Assembly: GCF_013407955.1 (NCBI RefSeq)
Contig: NZ_JACCBU010000001.1
Location: 4,464,001-4,528,000 of the forward strand
Source of the DNA: Microlunatus parietis
Lineage (GTDB): Bacteria > Actinomycetota > Actinomycetes > Propionibacteriales > Propionibacteriaceae
Length of the DNA: 64,000 bases
Reading direction: 5' to 3'
A model generated the notes under the pieces. That model made no database searches, had not been told where the DNA came from, and was given only the letters and a program-made list of their open reading frames with translations. Made by a program: the position numbers and the translations under genes. Shown here piece after piece: positions 1 through 9,671 of the stretch; positions within the stretch are counted from its first letter, which is position 1, and each line of letters opens with the position of its first letter.

Positions 1-1
1 G

Positions 2-796
2 GCGCCGGCCGCGGCCGGGATCAAGATCGGCCGGAGCCGCGGGGTCACGGTGACCGGGTCCCGGCTCGAGGGCAACCTCGGTGTCAACGGGATCTGGCTG
101 GACGAGAGCGTCGTCGGGTTCACCCTGGCCCGCAACACGATCCGTACCGACGACGGGCCGACCGGGATCGTTGCCGAGCTGTCCGACACCGGCGTGATCG
201 CCGGCAACGACATCAGCGGGCCGAAGGAGGGCATCACCCTCTACAACACCGGCCGGGTGGTGATCGCCAACAACCTGATCCGGCACACGACGGTCTGGGA
301 CATCGGGCTGACCCAGGACGAGCGGCGCCAGGCCACCCATCCGGTGGGCCGGGACCCGCGGCACCCGGTGCCGGACCCGACCTGCCCCTGGCAGCTGCAG
401 GACCTGACGGTGATCAACAACGTGTTCGCCGGCGAGACGGGCGGTGACAACACCGGCTTCCAGTTCTACGGGCTGGACAAGCGGACCCGGGTCCCGCTGG
501 ACGCGATGAACGTCACCGTCGACGGGAACCTGTTCAGCGCGCCGGGCGGCCTGGAGTCCGAACGGATGGCGGCCTGGGGCGGCGACGACAACGAGACGAT
601 CACCGTCTACCGGACGCCGAGCGCCCTGGCCGCGGCCAAGAACCCCGCCTGGACCAACCTGATCACCGGCAGCGCCCGGCCGGACGCCGCCGAGCTGGAC
701 CGGCTGGCCGGCTCGGCGGTCGCCCTGCCGGACGCGGTGGCGGCGGCGCTCGGCGTACCCGCGGGGACCCGGCTGATCGGCCCGCCGCAAGCCTGA
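2..796 (+). CDS. Right-handed parallel beta-helix protein, 5' end outside window
   Basis: The reading frame is open from base 2 and ends at TGA 794-796, so the start lies upstream of the window. The protein shows repeated short strands with N/G turns (for example GVIAGNDISGP, VVIANNLIRHT, LTVINNVFAGET, MNVTVDGNLFSA), the ladder pattern of pectate-lyase-like or NosD-like beta-helices. Such folds in polysaccharide clusters are usually surface glycan-binding or glycan-cleaving proteins; no catalytic residues can be assigned here. It ends 3 bp from the convergently transcribed phosphotransferase gene with no obvious terminator. A GTG at 50 could be read as a start but would cut into a continuous helix repeat. 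Confidence 0.75.
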   Translation, partial: APAAAGIKIGRSRGVTVTGSRLEGNLGVNGIWLDESVVGFTLARNTIRTDDGPTGIVAELSDTGVIAGNDISGPKEGITLYNTGRVVIANNLIRHTTVWDIGLTQDERRQATHPVGRDPRHPVPDPTCPWQLQDLTVINNVFAGETGGDNTGFQFYGLDKRTRVPLDAMNVTVDGNLFSAPGGLESERMAAWGGDDNETITVYRTPSALAAAKNPAWTNLITGSARPDAAELDRLAGSAVALPDAVAAALGVPAGTRLIGPPQA

Positions 797-799
797 TGA

Positions 800-2293
800 T
801 CAGAAGGCGCCGCGCTTCGCCACGACGGCGAAGAACGTCTTCCACAAGATCAACAGATCGAGCGTCAGGGTCCAGTTCTCGACGTAGCGCAGGTCGAGGC
901 GCACCGTCTCCTCCCAGCTGAGCAGGGAACGTCCGCTGACCTGCCACAGCCCGGTCAGGCCCGGCGTGACGAGCAGCCGTCGGTGCGCGTGGTGTTCGTA
1001 CGCGTCGACCTCGGACTGCAACGGCGGCCGCGGACCCACCAGGGACATCGAACCGGTCAGCACGTTGAACAGCTGCGGCAGCTCGTCCAGCGAGTAGCGG
1101 CGCAGGAACCGGCCGACCCGGGTGATCCGCGGATCGTCGTGCAGCTTGAACATCAGGCCGACTTCGGGGTGGTTGGCGCGCAGCGCGGCCAGCCGCTCCT
1201 CGGCGTCGACGTGCATCGACCGGAACTTCCACATGGTGAACGTGCTGCCGTCCAGCCCGACCCGGGTCTGCCGGAAGAAGACCGGCCCGCGGTCGGAGAG
1301 CTTGATCGCCAGCGCGATCGCGATCATCAGCGGACTGATGATCACCAGGCCGGCTCCGGTCATGATCAGATCGGCGCCGCGCTTGACCAGCCGTCGCCAG
1401 CCGGTGAAGTGCGGCTGTTCGATCTTGAGCAGCGGCAGCCCGACATGCGGCCGGATGTGCATCCGCGGGCCGGCCACCTCGACCAGTCCCGGGTGCACCA
1501 GCAGCTCGATCCGGGCGCCCTCGAGCGACCAGGCGAGCCGGCGCAGATAATCCCGGCTGGTCTGTTCCCCGGTGGTCACGGCGACGGCCTCGCAGTCGAG
1601 ATCGCGAGCCAGCCGGGCCGCCTGATCAAGATCACCGAAGACCGGCAGCCCGAGATCGCGGGCCAGCGGCACCTCCTCGGCCGGGACGCAGACACCGACC
1701 ATGCGCAGGCCGGCGTGCGCTTCCCGCTGCAGGACCTCGGAAAGCGAATGGACCGATCCGGTGTGGCCGATCAACAGGGCAGCCTTCACGTTGCGGCCGG
1801 CCCGCTGCCGCCGGTGCAGCACCTTGCGGGCGGCGAACCTGGCGATCACGGTCAGCACGATGCCGACCGGCACGGCGACCAGCACCATGCCGAGCACCCC
1901 GTGGGCGCTGCGCAGTTCGGCGACGACCGCGGCCAGCACGACGACGGCGATGCCGGCGCGGGCGGTCGCCTGCATCTCGTCGCTGCCGACGCCGATGTTG
2001 TGGCGCAGGTAACCCCGGTTCAGCGCGATCGCCATCGGCCAGGCCACCGCAGCGGCCAGCGCCAGCGGCAGCAACTCGGGCCGTTGCTCGTAATGTGCGC
2101 CCGTGACGGCATGCCCGATCAGCAGACTGGCCACGCCGACCACGGTGTCGACCAAGATCAACGCCGCGAGGTAGCGCCGGCTCCAGACCTGGAATCGCGG
2201 CCCCCGCCGCGGTTCTCGACCTGGTTCAGGCTTGTGCCCCCCAGCCCCGTCCTTCGTCCGTTCGGGCGCGAAAACGCGCTCGACTACAGTCAT
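800..2293 (-). CDS. Undecaprenyl-phosphate sugar phosphotransferase (priming glycosyltransferase)
   Basis: 497 aa. The N-terminal half has about four hydrophobic segments and a CoA-binding-like domain. The C-terminal 190 residues form the bacterial sugar transferase domain (PF02397): a membrane segment, then FFRQTRVGLDG, MWKFRSM, YSLDELPQLFNVL, MSLVGPRPP and TPGLTGLWQVSGRS, all family signatures. Enzymes of this WcaJ/CpsE type move a sugar-1-phosphate onto undecaprenyl phosphate at the inner membrane face, the first step of Wzx/Wzy polysaccharide assembly. The ATG at 2291-2293 is preceded by a G-rich stretch that doubles as its ribosome site. It is transcribed alone, under a long leader shared with the two other operon heads of the locus. 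Confidence 0.93.
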   Translation of the reverse strand: MTVVERVFAPERTKDGAGGHKPEPGREPRRGPRFQVWSRRYLAALILVDTVVGVASLLIGHAVTGAHYEQRPELLPLALAAAVAWPMAIALNRGYLRHNIGVGSDEMQATARAGIAVVVLAAVVAELRSAHGVLGMVLVAVPVGIVLTVIARFAARKVLHRRQRAGRNVKAALLIGHTGSVHSLSEVLQREAHAGLRMVGVCVPAEEVPLARDLGLPVFGDLDQAARLARDLDCEAVAVTTGEQTSRDYLRRLAWSLEGARIELLVHPGLVEVAGPRMHIRPHVGLPLLKIEQPHFTGWRRLVKRGADLIMTGAGLVIISPLMIAIALAIKLSDRGPVFFRQTRVGLDGSTFTMWKFRSMHVDAEERLAALRANHPEVGLMFKLHDDPRITRVGRFLRRYSLDELPQLFNVLTGSMSLVGPRPPLQSEVDAYEHHAHRRLLVTPGLTGLWQVSGRSLLSWEETVRLDLRYVENWTLTLDLLILWKTFFAVVAKRGAF

Positions 2294-2468
2294 GTCCCCC
2301 CAACTTTCCCCCGAAAGCCCCCCGTCCCCCGACGGGTCAGAATCATGCGTGCCAGGAGGTGCGGACGTTCGATGGTTCAGCCGTCTCGGGCGCGCACGGC
2401 GCGGCGCCGAAAAGCTGAGGAACGCCTGAGCGAATCCCCCGAATCTCCAGGCGAATGCAGCGTAACCC
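2294..2468 (-). promoter_or_regulatory. Promoter word and long G-rich leader of the phosphotransferase gene
   Basis: Read on the minus strand, GGGTTACGCT (2459-2468) contains a -10-like TACGCT. About 165 nt later comes the start codon. Just before it lie a hairpin (cccgtc 2321-2326 with gacggg 2331-2336), then TCGGGGGAAAGTT and GGGGGGACATG. The same promoter word, hairpin and G-rich block recur, at nearly the same distance, upstream of the 39899 operon and in shorter form upstream of 3883. The upstream remainder to 2945 contains no ORF with credible coding character. Confidence 0.5.
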
Positions 2469-2945
2469 GGAATCGGAGCGCGGTCGAGACGTTCGGCGGA
2501 ATTCCCGCAGAACGGGGAAGCCGGCCTGTTTCAGGAGAGCGTACGGCGGTCGGGCAGCCCGGGCGCTGAAGGCCCACGGCATGATCCGTCGGGCATCCGG
2601 ACGGGGTGGGGGCGTCTACGGATTGCCCCGCGGTCTCAGCCCGACCACCGTACGCAGCCTGCGGACTCGTCGAGCTTTCCCGGCACCTCATCCAGGCCAC
2701 GCCAGGGCGGCGGAGCATGAACAGGGCAGCAGAAGGGAACACGTCGAACGGACGCGCTCACCATGGATAGTCCCCCGAGTCTCCATGCGAACCGGCGGCA
2801 AGCCACCGACTCACAACTCGGCCCGATCGCCTTGTACGACCGTCATCGCACGCGGTTCCCGGGCCTTGCTGGCTCATCGTACGCAGACCCCAACCGGATC
2901 GGCAATCCGGTGACCGCAACCTTTTCGTTATCGATCTCGGCGGCC

Positions 2946-3578
2946 TCAGGGGGCGGCGATCGGCACCACCAGGAGGTCGGTGACGGTCCGGCGCGAATAG
3001 TCCCGCTCCTCCTGCGACGAGGATCCGGTCGACGCGAGCAGCAATTCGTAGCGAAGTCGGAGGGTGAGCGTCCTGGTGCCCGGCGGCAACGCGGGCAGGA
3101 AGAACTCCTGGCCGTACGAAGCCGGCGTCGAGATCAGGAAGCCGGGCACGATCGGAGCCTCGTCGACCTCGGGATCGGGTGCTTCCACCGGCTCGGTGTC
3201 GTCGCGCGCGTTCATGCCGATGGTCAGCTTGGACAGATAGATCTTGGGCTGGCTTTCCGCCTTCGGCGTCGAGGCGGACGCGGTGACGCGGAACGGTTTG
3301 ATCGCTCCGGCGGTCCACTCCCGGGTCGGCAGTGTGGTCCGATACTCGACCCGCAGCTCGAGATCGTCCGTCTCCAGCCGGTGGCTGAGCTTGCCCGACC
3401 TGAGGTCGTTGCGGACCGCGGTCTCCTTCTTCTTCTCCGCCGGCGGCTCGGTGGTCTGCGAGACCGACGGGATCGGGCTACCCGGGGCTGGCCCCGGCAC
3501 CACGGGTTGCGGTTGGCTGCAGCCGACGACGGTCAGCAGGACGAAGATGATCATGAACGACAGCCTGCGCGAGGCCAT
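2946..3578 (-). CDS. Secreted lipoprotein of unknown function
   Basis: 210 aa starting at ATG 3576-3578, which has a good GGAGGAG-type site 8-10 nt upstream; a longer in-frame start at 3701 lacks one and would add a non-signal arginine-rich stretch. Residues 1-20 form a lipoprotein signal ending in the lipobox LTVVGC, followed by a proline-rich linker and a beta-rich domain with no family I recognise. Predicted to be tethered to the outer face of the membrane. It is divergent from the large DUF4082 protein at 3883, so it may share the control region between them. Its function is not known; association with the polysaccharide locus is by position only. Confidence 0.7.
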   Translation of the reverse strand: MASRRLSFMIIFVLLTVVGCSQPQPVVPGPAPGSPIPSVSQTTEPPAEKKKETAVRNDLRSGKLSHRLETDDLELRVEYRTTLPTREWTAGAIKPFRVTASASTPKAESQPKIYLSKLTIGMNARDDTEPVEAPDPEVDEAPIVPGFLISTPASYGQEFFLPALPPGTRTLTLRLRYELLLASTGSSSQEERDYSRRTVTDLLVVPIAAP

Positions 3579-3773
3579 GGTGGGTGCTCCTCCGGCGCCG
3601 CGCCGAGCCGGCCCCCCTGACCGGCCCGGCGCACACCTGATCAAGATCATAAGCACGGATTCGAGATCGCGGGCGAAAATCGGGAGAGGTGAACGCTTCA
3701 CCGGGCCGGCGATGAACGCGGCAAGAAAGCAAAGATCACGTTTTGGTCACGGTCAAGCAGGTCCTGAGGGTGC

Positions 3774-3882
3774 GGGGTTAGATTGCATTTGCTCGACGGC
3801 CGAGGTGTCATGCATCGCCGTCGACGGGGGGGGAAATCTGGTCCGTGCGACGGACCGATGGGGGATATCGGGGGAAGTTCTC
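3774..3882 (+). promoter_or_regulatory. Promoter word and hairpin leader of the rightward polysaccharide operon
   Basis: GGGGTTAGATT at 3774-3784 includes a -10-like TAGATT. The following 98-nt leader holds a perfect 7-bp hairpin (ggtccgt 3840-3846, acggacc 3850-3856) and then GGGGGATATCGGGGGAAGTT just before ATG 3883. Order and sequence match the leaders at 2293 and 39899. The rest of the 3579-3773 gap holds one more inverted repeat (ggtgaa 3688-3693, ttcacc 3697-3702) and no gene. Confidence 0.5.
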
Positions 3883-6800
3883 ATGGCACGACCCGTGCTG
3901 CGCGCACGCCCGAATTCGGTTCGCCGATTCTGGGTGCTCGCACTTGTTGTGGTGCTCGGAATGTCGATGCTGGTCGCCACCGCGCCACCGGCGGCGGCCG
4001 TGTGCACCGGAAATGCGGTCGTGTGCGAGAACCAGAAAGAAGGCACGCCGCGCACCGAATGGGATATCAGCGGGGTTGGTGACGAGTCCATTCAGGGCTT
4101 TGCGACCAAGATCAGCGTCAATGCCGGGAGTCGGATCGACTTCAAGATCGACACCGACGCCCGCAACTACAAGGTCGAGATCTATCGGCTCGGCTACTAC
4201 GGTGGCGACGGCGCCCGCGAGGTCGGGTCGGGAACGCTGCGGGCGGCGCTGCCGCAGCGCCAGCCCGCCTGTGCCACCGACCCGGCGACGGAGATCTACG
4301 ACTGCGGCACCTGGGCCATCTCGGCATCCTGGGACGTGCCCGCCGACGCCGTCTCCGGGGTCTACATCGCGCGGCTGATCCGGTCCGACACGTTGGGTGA
4401 TTCGCACATCCCGTTCATCGTCCGGCGGGACGGCAACACGTCCGACGTGCTGTTCCAGACAGCGGACACCACCTGGCAGGCGTACAACACGTACGGCGGC
4501 TCGAATTTCTATCAGGGCAAGGACAATGGGCGCGCTTACAAGCTCAGCTACAACCGTCCCTTCAGCACCAGGGGAGTGGTGAACGGGCGGGACTTCCTGT
4601 TCGCGAACGAGTACCCGATGATCAGGTTCCTGGAGTCGAACGGGTACGACGTCTCCTACGTCTCCGGACTGGACACGCACCTCGACCCGGCCTTGATCAC
4701 CAAGCACAAGGTGTTCCTCTCGGTCGGGCACGACGAGTACTGGTCCGAGGCCCAGCGCGACCACGTCAAGGCGGCCCGGGACGCCGGCACCAACCTCGCC
4801 TTCTTCTCCGGCAACGAGGTCTATTGGAAGACCCGGTGGGAGCCGTCGCAGGACGGCACGAACACGCCGAACCGGACGCTGACCTGTTACAAGGACACCT
4901 GGGCCAACGGCCCGATCGACCCGGTGCAGGCCACGCCGACCTGGCGTGATCCGCGCTTCGGTGACCTCGGCCACGGGCCGGAGAACGAACTCACCGGAAC
5001 GCTTTATCAGGCGAATTCGGTCGACCTGCCGATCACCGTGAATGCGCAGGAAGGAAAATTGCGACTCTGGCGGAATACGACGCTGGGCAGTCTGCCCAGC
5101 GGCAGCCAGGTCGAGCTCGCGCCACACACCGTGGGTTACGAGTCGAACGAAGACCGGGACAACGGATATCGACCTACCGGATTGATCCGGATGTCGACCA
5201 CGGTCGGCCCGACACCGGAACTCCTACAGGATTTCGGAAATGTCGTAACTCCCGGAACCACGACGCATCATCTGACCCAATACCGGGCCCCGAGCGGCGC
5301 CCTCGTTTTCTCCGCCGGCTCCATCCAGTGGGCCTGGGGCCTCGACGAGAATCACGACGGCCAGGTCGAGCCACCCGATCAGCGGATCCGGCAGGCGACC
5401 GTGAACATCCTGGCCGACATGGGTGCCCTGGCTGGGACGATCGCTCCCGATCTGGTCCGGTCCACCAAGTCGACCGACACGACCAAGCCGACCAGCACGA
5501 TCACGGCGCCCGCCGACAACGCCTCGATCCCGTCCGGGACCATGATCACCGTCAAGGGCAAGGCGTCCGACGTGGGCGGCCGGATCGGCGGTGTCGAGGT
5601 CTCGGTGGACGGCGGCGCCACCTGGCACCCGGCCGAGGGTCGGGAGGATTACAGCTATTCCGGGATCCTGATCGGACGCGGCGCCGGGGCGGTTCAGGTC
5701 CGCGCCGTCGACGACTCGGGCAACCTGCAGGCCACGCCGACCAAGATCACGGTGCGATCGGATTGCCCCTGCACGCTGTTCGGCGCCCTGACCCCGACCA
5801 CGCCGAGCACCGAGGACGCCACCCCGGTCACGCTGGGCACCCGGTTCACCGTCAACCAGGGCGGCTTCATCACCGGGATCCGGTTCTACAAGGGGCAGCG
5901 CAACACCGGCACCCACACCGGCACGCTGTACGACAAGGCGGGCGCCGTGCTCGCCACGGCGACGTTCAAGAACGAAAGTCAGACCGGCTGGCAGACGGTG
6001 CTCTTCTCGTCCGCGGTGCCGGTCACCGCCGGGCAGGAACTGGTCGCCGCGTACCTGGCGCCGAACGGCGGCTACGCCGCGGACACCCGCTTCTTCTCCT
6101 ACCGGGGTCACACGTCGGGGGTGATGACGGCGCCCGGCGGGCCGGACTCGCCCAACGGCGTATTCGTCGGCGGCGAGGGCTTCCCGCGGGAGAGCTATCT
6201 GCAGACGAACTACTACGTCGACGCGATCTTCTCGCCGACGGACACGACGCCGCTGGGGGTCACCTCCAGCTCGCCGGTGGACGGTGAGACCTCGGTACCG
6301 TACGACACGTCGCTGGTGATCGACTTCTCGCGTGACGTCGCCGCCGACTCGGTCCGGGTGACGCTGCTCGACGGCGAGAACCGTCAGATCACCGGCACGG
6401 TCACCCGGGAGACGGCGCGCCGGTTCGCCTTCAAGCCAACGCAGAACCTGGCGCCGGCCACCCGGCTGACGGCGTCGGTGATCGCCACGACCACGGACGG
6501 ACAACCGATCCCGGCGCCGTACCAGTGGGTCTTCACCACGGCCCAGGCACCGCCGCCGACGGGCAGCTGCCCGTGCACACTGTTCGCCGACACCGACCGG
6601 CCGGCCGACGGGCCGGTGAATGATCGGCAACTGCTGGAGCTCGGCATCGCCTTCCGTTCTTCGATTTCCGGCGTGATCACCGGGGTGCGGTTCTACAAGG
6701 CCCCCGGGAACGCCGGGCAGCACCAGGTCTCGTTGTGGAGCGCAACCGGCAGCAAGCTGGCGACCGCCGTGGTCACGAACGAGAGCACGGCCGGCTGGCA

Positions 6801-8604
6801 GCAGGCGAACTTCGCCAACCCGGTGCCGGTCACCAAGAACGTCACCTATCTCGCGTCGTACACGTCGCCGAACGGGGTCTACTCGGCTCAGACCGACGGG
6901 CTCGCCGCCCCACGGGTCCGAGAACCGTTGCGCTCCGACGAGCGCGCCGGCCGGTTCCACTATGGCGATGCGGCACCGCTGTCGCCGTCGGACGCCAATT
7001 ACTACGTGGATCCGGTGTTCACCACGGATCCGACCGCCAAGCCGGTGGTGCAGTCGGTCGCACCCGGGGATGAGGCTCGGTCCGTGCCGACGACCACGCG
7101 CGTCACCGTGAACTTCGAGAGCCTGATCCAACCCGGTTCGGCGGTGATCACGCTGACGACGGCCGGCGGCCAGACGGTCCCCGGCACGGTGGCGGGCGAG
7201 ACCTCGAACTCGGCGGCGACGTTCACGCCGAGCGATCCGCTGCAGCCCGGTACCGGTTACACGGTGACGGTGAGCGGAGCCCGCAGCCTGTCCGGGGTCC
7301 CGATGGCTGCGTCGTACACGTCGACGTTCACCACCTCCGGTGCCGGCGCGTGTCCCTGTTCCTTGATCGACACCAGTACGGTGCCGGTGATCGACGACAG
7401 CGGCGACGATCGGGCGGTCAGCCTCGGGCTGCGGTTCACGGCGACGGTCGACGGCTACGTGTCCGGGCTGCGGTACTACCGGTCGGCGGCCAACACCGGC
7501 GACCACCGCGGATCGCTCTGGACCGCCGACGGGGCGCGGCTGGCGTCGGTCACGTTCGCCGAGGGGCCACCGGGCTGGCAGACCGCCTCGTTCGACACGA
7601 GCGTGGAGATCACGGCCGGCGATGAATACGTGGCGAGCTACTTCGCGCCGAACGGACACTATGCGGTTGCCCTCGGTTACTTCGACCAGCCGGTGATCAA
7701 TCCGCCGCTCGAGTCGGTCGGTGGCGGCGGGGTGTACGGGTACGATTCCGACCGGTTCCCGTCCGAGAGTTGGCAGAACAGCCACTACTTCGTCGATGTC
7801 GTGTTCCGGACGGACGACACGTCCGGCCCGGCCGTGACCAGCGTGGCCCCGGCGGCCGACTCGTCCACGGCGAAGATCAACACCGCGGTCACAGCGCGGT
7901 TCCGGCGTGCGATCGACCCGGCGACACTGCGCTTCGGTCTCGCGGCCACCGGCGGAGCGGCGGTGAGCGGCCAGACGACGTACGACGCCGAAACCCGGAC
8001 CGCGACATTCCGGCCGGCCACCGCGCTCGCGTATGCGACGTCCTACACGGCCACGGTCACCGCGAGCAGCGCGGCCGGCGTGGCCATGACCTCGCCGTAC
8101 GTCTGGAAGTTCAGCACGACCTCGGCGCCACCGACCGGCGAGGAGGTGAGCCTGTTCCCGGCGTCGGCGACGCCGGAGACCCCGGCCTGGGACGACACCG
8201 ACTCGGTCGAGGTCGGCGTCTGGTTCCGCTCCACGGTGGCCGGCGTCGTGACCAAGATCAAGTTCTATGCCGGTCCGGGCAACACCGGGAGCACGGTCAC
8301 CCTGTGGGCGGCCAACGGCACGCCGCTCGCGACGGGTACGGCCACCGCGACGACCACCACCGGGTGGCGGGAGGTCGAGCTCGACACGGCGGTGCCGATC
8401 ACCGCGAACACCCTCTACGTCGCCAGCTATCGGGCCGCGGTCGGACGCTATGCAGTCACCGGCGGTCAGTTCAGCGGCGGCCACACGTCCGGCCCGTTGT
8501 CCGTGCCCGCGGGCGGCGGCGGGTACCGCTATCCCAGCGGCTTCCCGGGCACGACCACGAACACGAACTACTGGGTCGACGTGATCATGGTGGTCCCGCA
8601 ATGA
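3883..8604 (+). CDS. Large secreted protein: dimethylformamidase-like domain plus four DUF4082 and Ig-like modules
   Basis: 1573 aa. ATG 3883 is followed by a signal peptide (positively charged start, WVLALVVVLGMSMLVATAPP, cleavage after AAA near residue 39); the open frame further upstream is non-coding leader. Residues about 45-530 resemble the C-terminal domain found in N,N-dimethylformamidase beta subunits (YRLGYYGGDGAR, SVGHDEYWS, FFSGNEVYWK), common in actinobacterial surface proteins. A bacterial Ig-like domain follows, then four DUF4082 modules (near genome positions 5760, 6570, 7350 and 8140; signature FYKG..NTG...G.L and W) alternating with three Big_5 Ig-like domains (SSPVDGETSVPYDTS type). 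It is exported and probably wall- or glycan-associated; enzymatic activity is not established. First gene of the rightward operon; its stop overlaps the next start (ATGA). Confidence 0.88.
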   Translation: MARPVLRARPNSVRRFWVLALVVVLGMSMLVATAPPAAAVCTGNAVVCENQKEGTPRTEWDISGVGDESIQGFATKISVNAGSRIDFKIDTDARNYKVEIYRLGYYGGDGAREVGSGTLRAALPQRQPACATDPATEIYDCGTWAISASWDVPADAVSGVYIARLIRSDTLGDSHIPFIVRRDGNTSDVLFQTADTTWQAYNTYGGSNFYQGKDNGRAYKLSYNRPFSTRGVVNGRDFLFANEYPMIRFLESNGYDVSYVSGLDTHLDPALITKHKVFLSVGHDEYWSEAQRDHVKAARDAGTNLAFFSGNEVYWKTRWEPSQDGTNTPNRTLTCYKDTWANGPIDPVQATPTWRDPRFGDLGHGPENELTGTLYQANSVDLPITVNAQEGKLRLWRNTTLGSLPSGSQVELAPHTVGYESNEDRDNGYRPTGLIRMSTTVGPTPELLQDFGNVVTPGTTTHHLTQYRAPSGALVFSAGSIQWAWGLDENHDGQVEPPDQRIRQATVNILADMGALAGTIAPDLVRSTKSTDTTKPTSTITAPADNASIPSGTMITVKGKASDVGGRIGGVEVSVDGGATWHPAEGREDYSYSGILIGRGAGAVQVRAVDDSGNLQATPTKITVRSDCPCTLFGALTPTTPSTEDATPVTLGTRFTVNQGGFITGIRFYKGQRNTGTHTGTLYDKAGAVLATATFKNESQTGWQTVLFSSAVPVTAGQELVAAYLAPNGGYAADTRFFSYRGHTSGVMTAPGGPDSPNGVFVGGEGFPRESYLQTNYYVDAIFSPTDTTPLGVTSSSPVDGETSVPYDTSLVIDFSRDVAADSVRVTLLDGENRQITGTVTRETARRFAFKPTQNLAPATRLTASVIATTTDGQPIPAPYQWVFTTAQAPPPTGSCPCTLFADTDRPADGPVNDRQLLELGIAFRSSISGVITGVRFYKAPGNAGQHQVSLWSATGSKLATAVVTNESTAGWQQANFANPVPVTKNVTYLASYTSPNGVYSAQTDGLAAPRVREPLRSDERAGRFHYGDAAPLSPSDANYYVDPVFTTDPTAKPVVQSVAPGDEARSVPTTTRVTVNFESLIQPGSAVITLTTAGGQTVPGTVAGETSNSAATFTPSDPLQPGTGYTVTVSGARSLSGVPMAASYTSTFTTSGAGACPCSLIDTSTVPVIDDSGDDRAVSLGLRFTATVDGYVSGLRYYRSAANTGDHRGSLWTADGARLASVTFAEGPPGWQTASFDTSVEITAGDEYVASYFAPNGHYAVALGYFDQPVINPPLESVGGGGVYGYDSDRFPSESWQNSHYFVDVVFRTDDTSGPAVTSVAPAADSSTAKINTAVTARFRRAIDPATLRFGLAATGGAAVSGQTTYDAETRTATFRPATALAYATSYTATVTASSAAGVAMTSPYVWKFSTTSAPPTGEEVSLFPASATPETPAWDDTDSVEVGVWFRSTVAGVVTKIKFYAGPGNTGSTVTLWAANGTPLATGTATATTTTGWREVELDTAVPITANTLYVASYRAAVGRYAVTGGQFSGGHTSGPLSVPAGGGGYRYPSGFPGTTTNTNYWVDVIMVVPQ

Positions 8605-9671
8605 CGGGGGTCGTACCAAGGGTCGCCGTCGTCGGCGCCGGCTACTGGGGGCCGAACCTGATCCGAAACTTCCTCGCCTCGCCGGACTGGGACCTGGTCG
8701 CCGTCTGTGATCTCGACGAGGCACGGGCCCGCCGGGTGATCGGCAACCGGACTGCCGTCGACGTCGAGACCTCGGTGGACCGGCTGCTCGCCCGGCCCGA
8801 CCTGGACGCGGTCGCCATCGCCACCCCGGCCCGGACCCACGCCTCGCTGGCACTATCGGCGTTCGCGGCCGGAAAGCATGTGCTGGTGGAGAAGCCGCTG
8901 GCCGAGAGCGCGGCGGACGCGGAACTCATGATCGACAGCGCGCGCCGGGCCGGCCGGGTGCTGATGATCGATCACACGTACTGCTTCACGCCGGCCGCGC
9001 GGTACATCAGGGACACGATCGAGGCCGGCGACCTCGGCGACGTGCTGTACGTCGACTCGACCCGGATCAACCTCGGCCTGGTCCAGCCCGACGTCGACGT
9101 GTTCTGGGACCTCGCCCCGCACGACCTGTCGATCTTGGACTTCGTGCTGCCGGGTGGGCTGCGGCCGGCTGCCGTGTCCGCGGTCGGCGCGGATCCGTTG
9201 GGCACCGGCCGGGCCTGCATCGGTTATCTGACGATGCCGCTGCCGTCCGGCGGTTCGGCCCACGTCAACGTCAACTGGCTGTCCCCGACCAAGATCAGGC
9301 AGGTGGTGATCGGGGGCAGCCGGCGCACCCTGATCTGGGACGACCTCAACCCGCAGCAACGGATCTCCGTGTACGACCGCGGCGTCGACCTGACCGGGCC
9401 GGCGGCCGACGTCGGCGAGCGCACGGCCCGCGCAGTGTCGTACCGGATGGGGGACATGGTGGCCCCCGCCCTCGGCGAACGGGAGGCGCTGGCCGCGATG
9501 GTGGCCGAGTTCGCCGCCGCGATCACCGAGCGGCGCGAGCCGAGCACCGACGGCACCGCCGGGCTGCGGGTGTTGTCGATCTTGGAGGCGACGTCGGCGA
9601 GCCTTGCCGCGGCCGGCGCACCAGCGCCGGTGCAGGACCACTCAGCGTCGATGATCAAGGAGTATGCATGA
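8601..9671 (+). CDS. Gfo/Idh/MocA-family nucleotide-sugar oxidoreductase (WbpB-like)
   Basis: 356 aa. The N-terminal Rossmann motif is VAVVGAGYWGPNLIRNF, followed by the family motif EKPLA (residues 90-100) that carries the conserved lysine. Members encoded in surface-polysaccharide clusters oxidise the 3-OH of a UDP-sugar (WbpB/WlbA type) so that an aminotransferase can act. Start ATG 8601 overlaps the preceding stop, and its own stop overlaps the next start, so it is translationally coupled on both sides. Together with the dehydrogenase at 34186, an aminotransferase here and the acetyltransferase at 39214 it could make a diacetamido uronic acid; the substrate itself is inference. Confidence 0.85.
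   Translation: MTGVVPRVAVVGAGYWGPNLIRNFLASPDWDLVAVCDLDEARARRVIGNRTAVDVETSVDRLLARPDLDAVAIATPARTHASLALSAFAAGKHVLVEKPLAESAADAELMIDSARRAGRVLMIDHTYCFTPAARYIRDTIEAGDLGDVLYVDSTRINLGLVQPDVDVFWDLAPHDLSILDFVLPGGLRPAAVSAVGADPLGTGRACIGYLTMPLPSGGSAHVNVNWLSPTKIRQVVIGGSRRTLIWDDLNPQQRISVYDRGVDLTGPAADVGERTARAVSYRMGDMVAPALGEREALAAMVAEFAAAITERREPSTDGTAGLRVLSILEATSASLAAAGAPAPVQDHSASMIKEYA

Noticed and set aside
983..2569. Plus-strand open frame opposite the sugar phosphotransferase
   Set aside because: Gln/Arg/Asp-rich antisense artefact of a well-supported minus-strand gene.
2455..2913. Small ORFs in the gap between 2294 and 2945
   Set aside because: No ribosome site, no conserved motif, and codon use does not match neighbours; the gap is better explained as promoter and leader.
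5224..8853. Very long minus-strand open frame opposite the DUF4082 protein
   Set aside because: It is the GC-rich shadow of a gene with clear domains: arginine/glycine-rich, no recognisable motif, and no start context.
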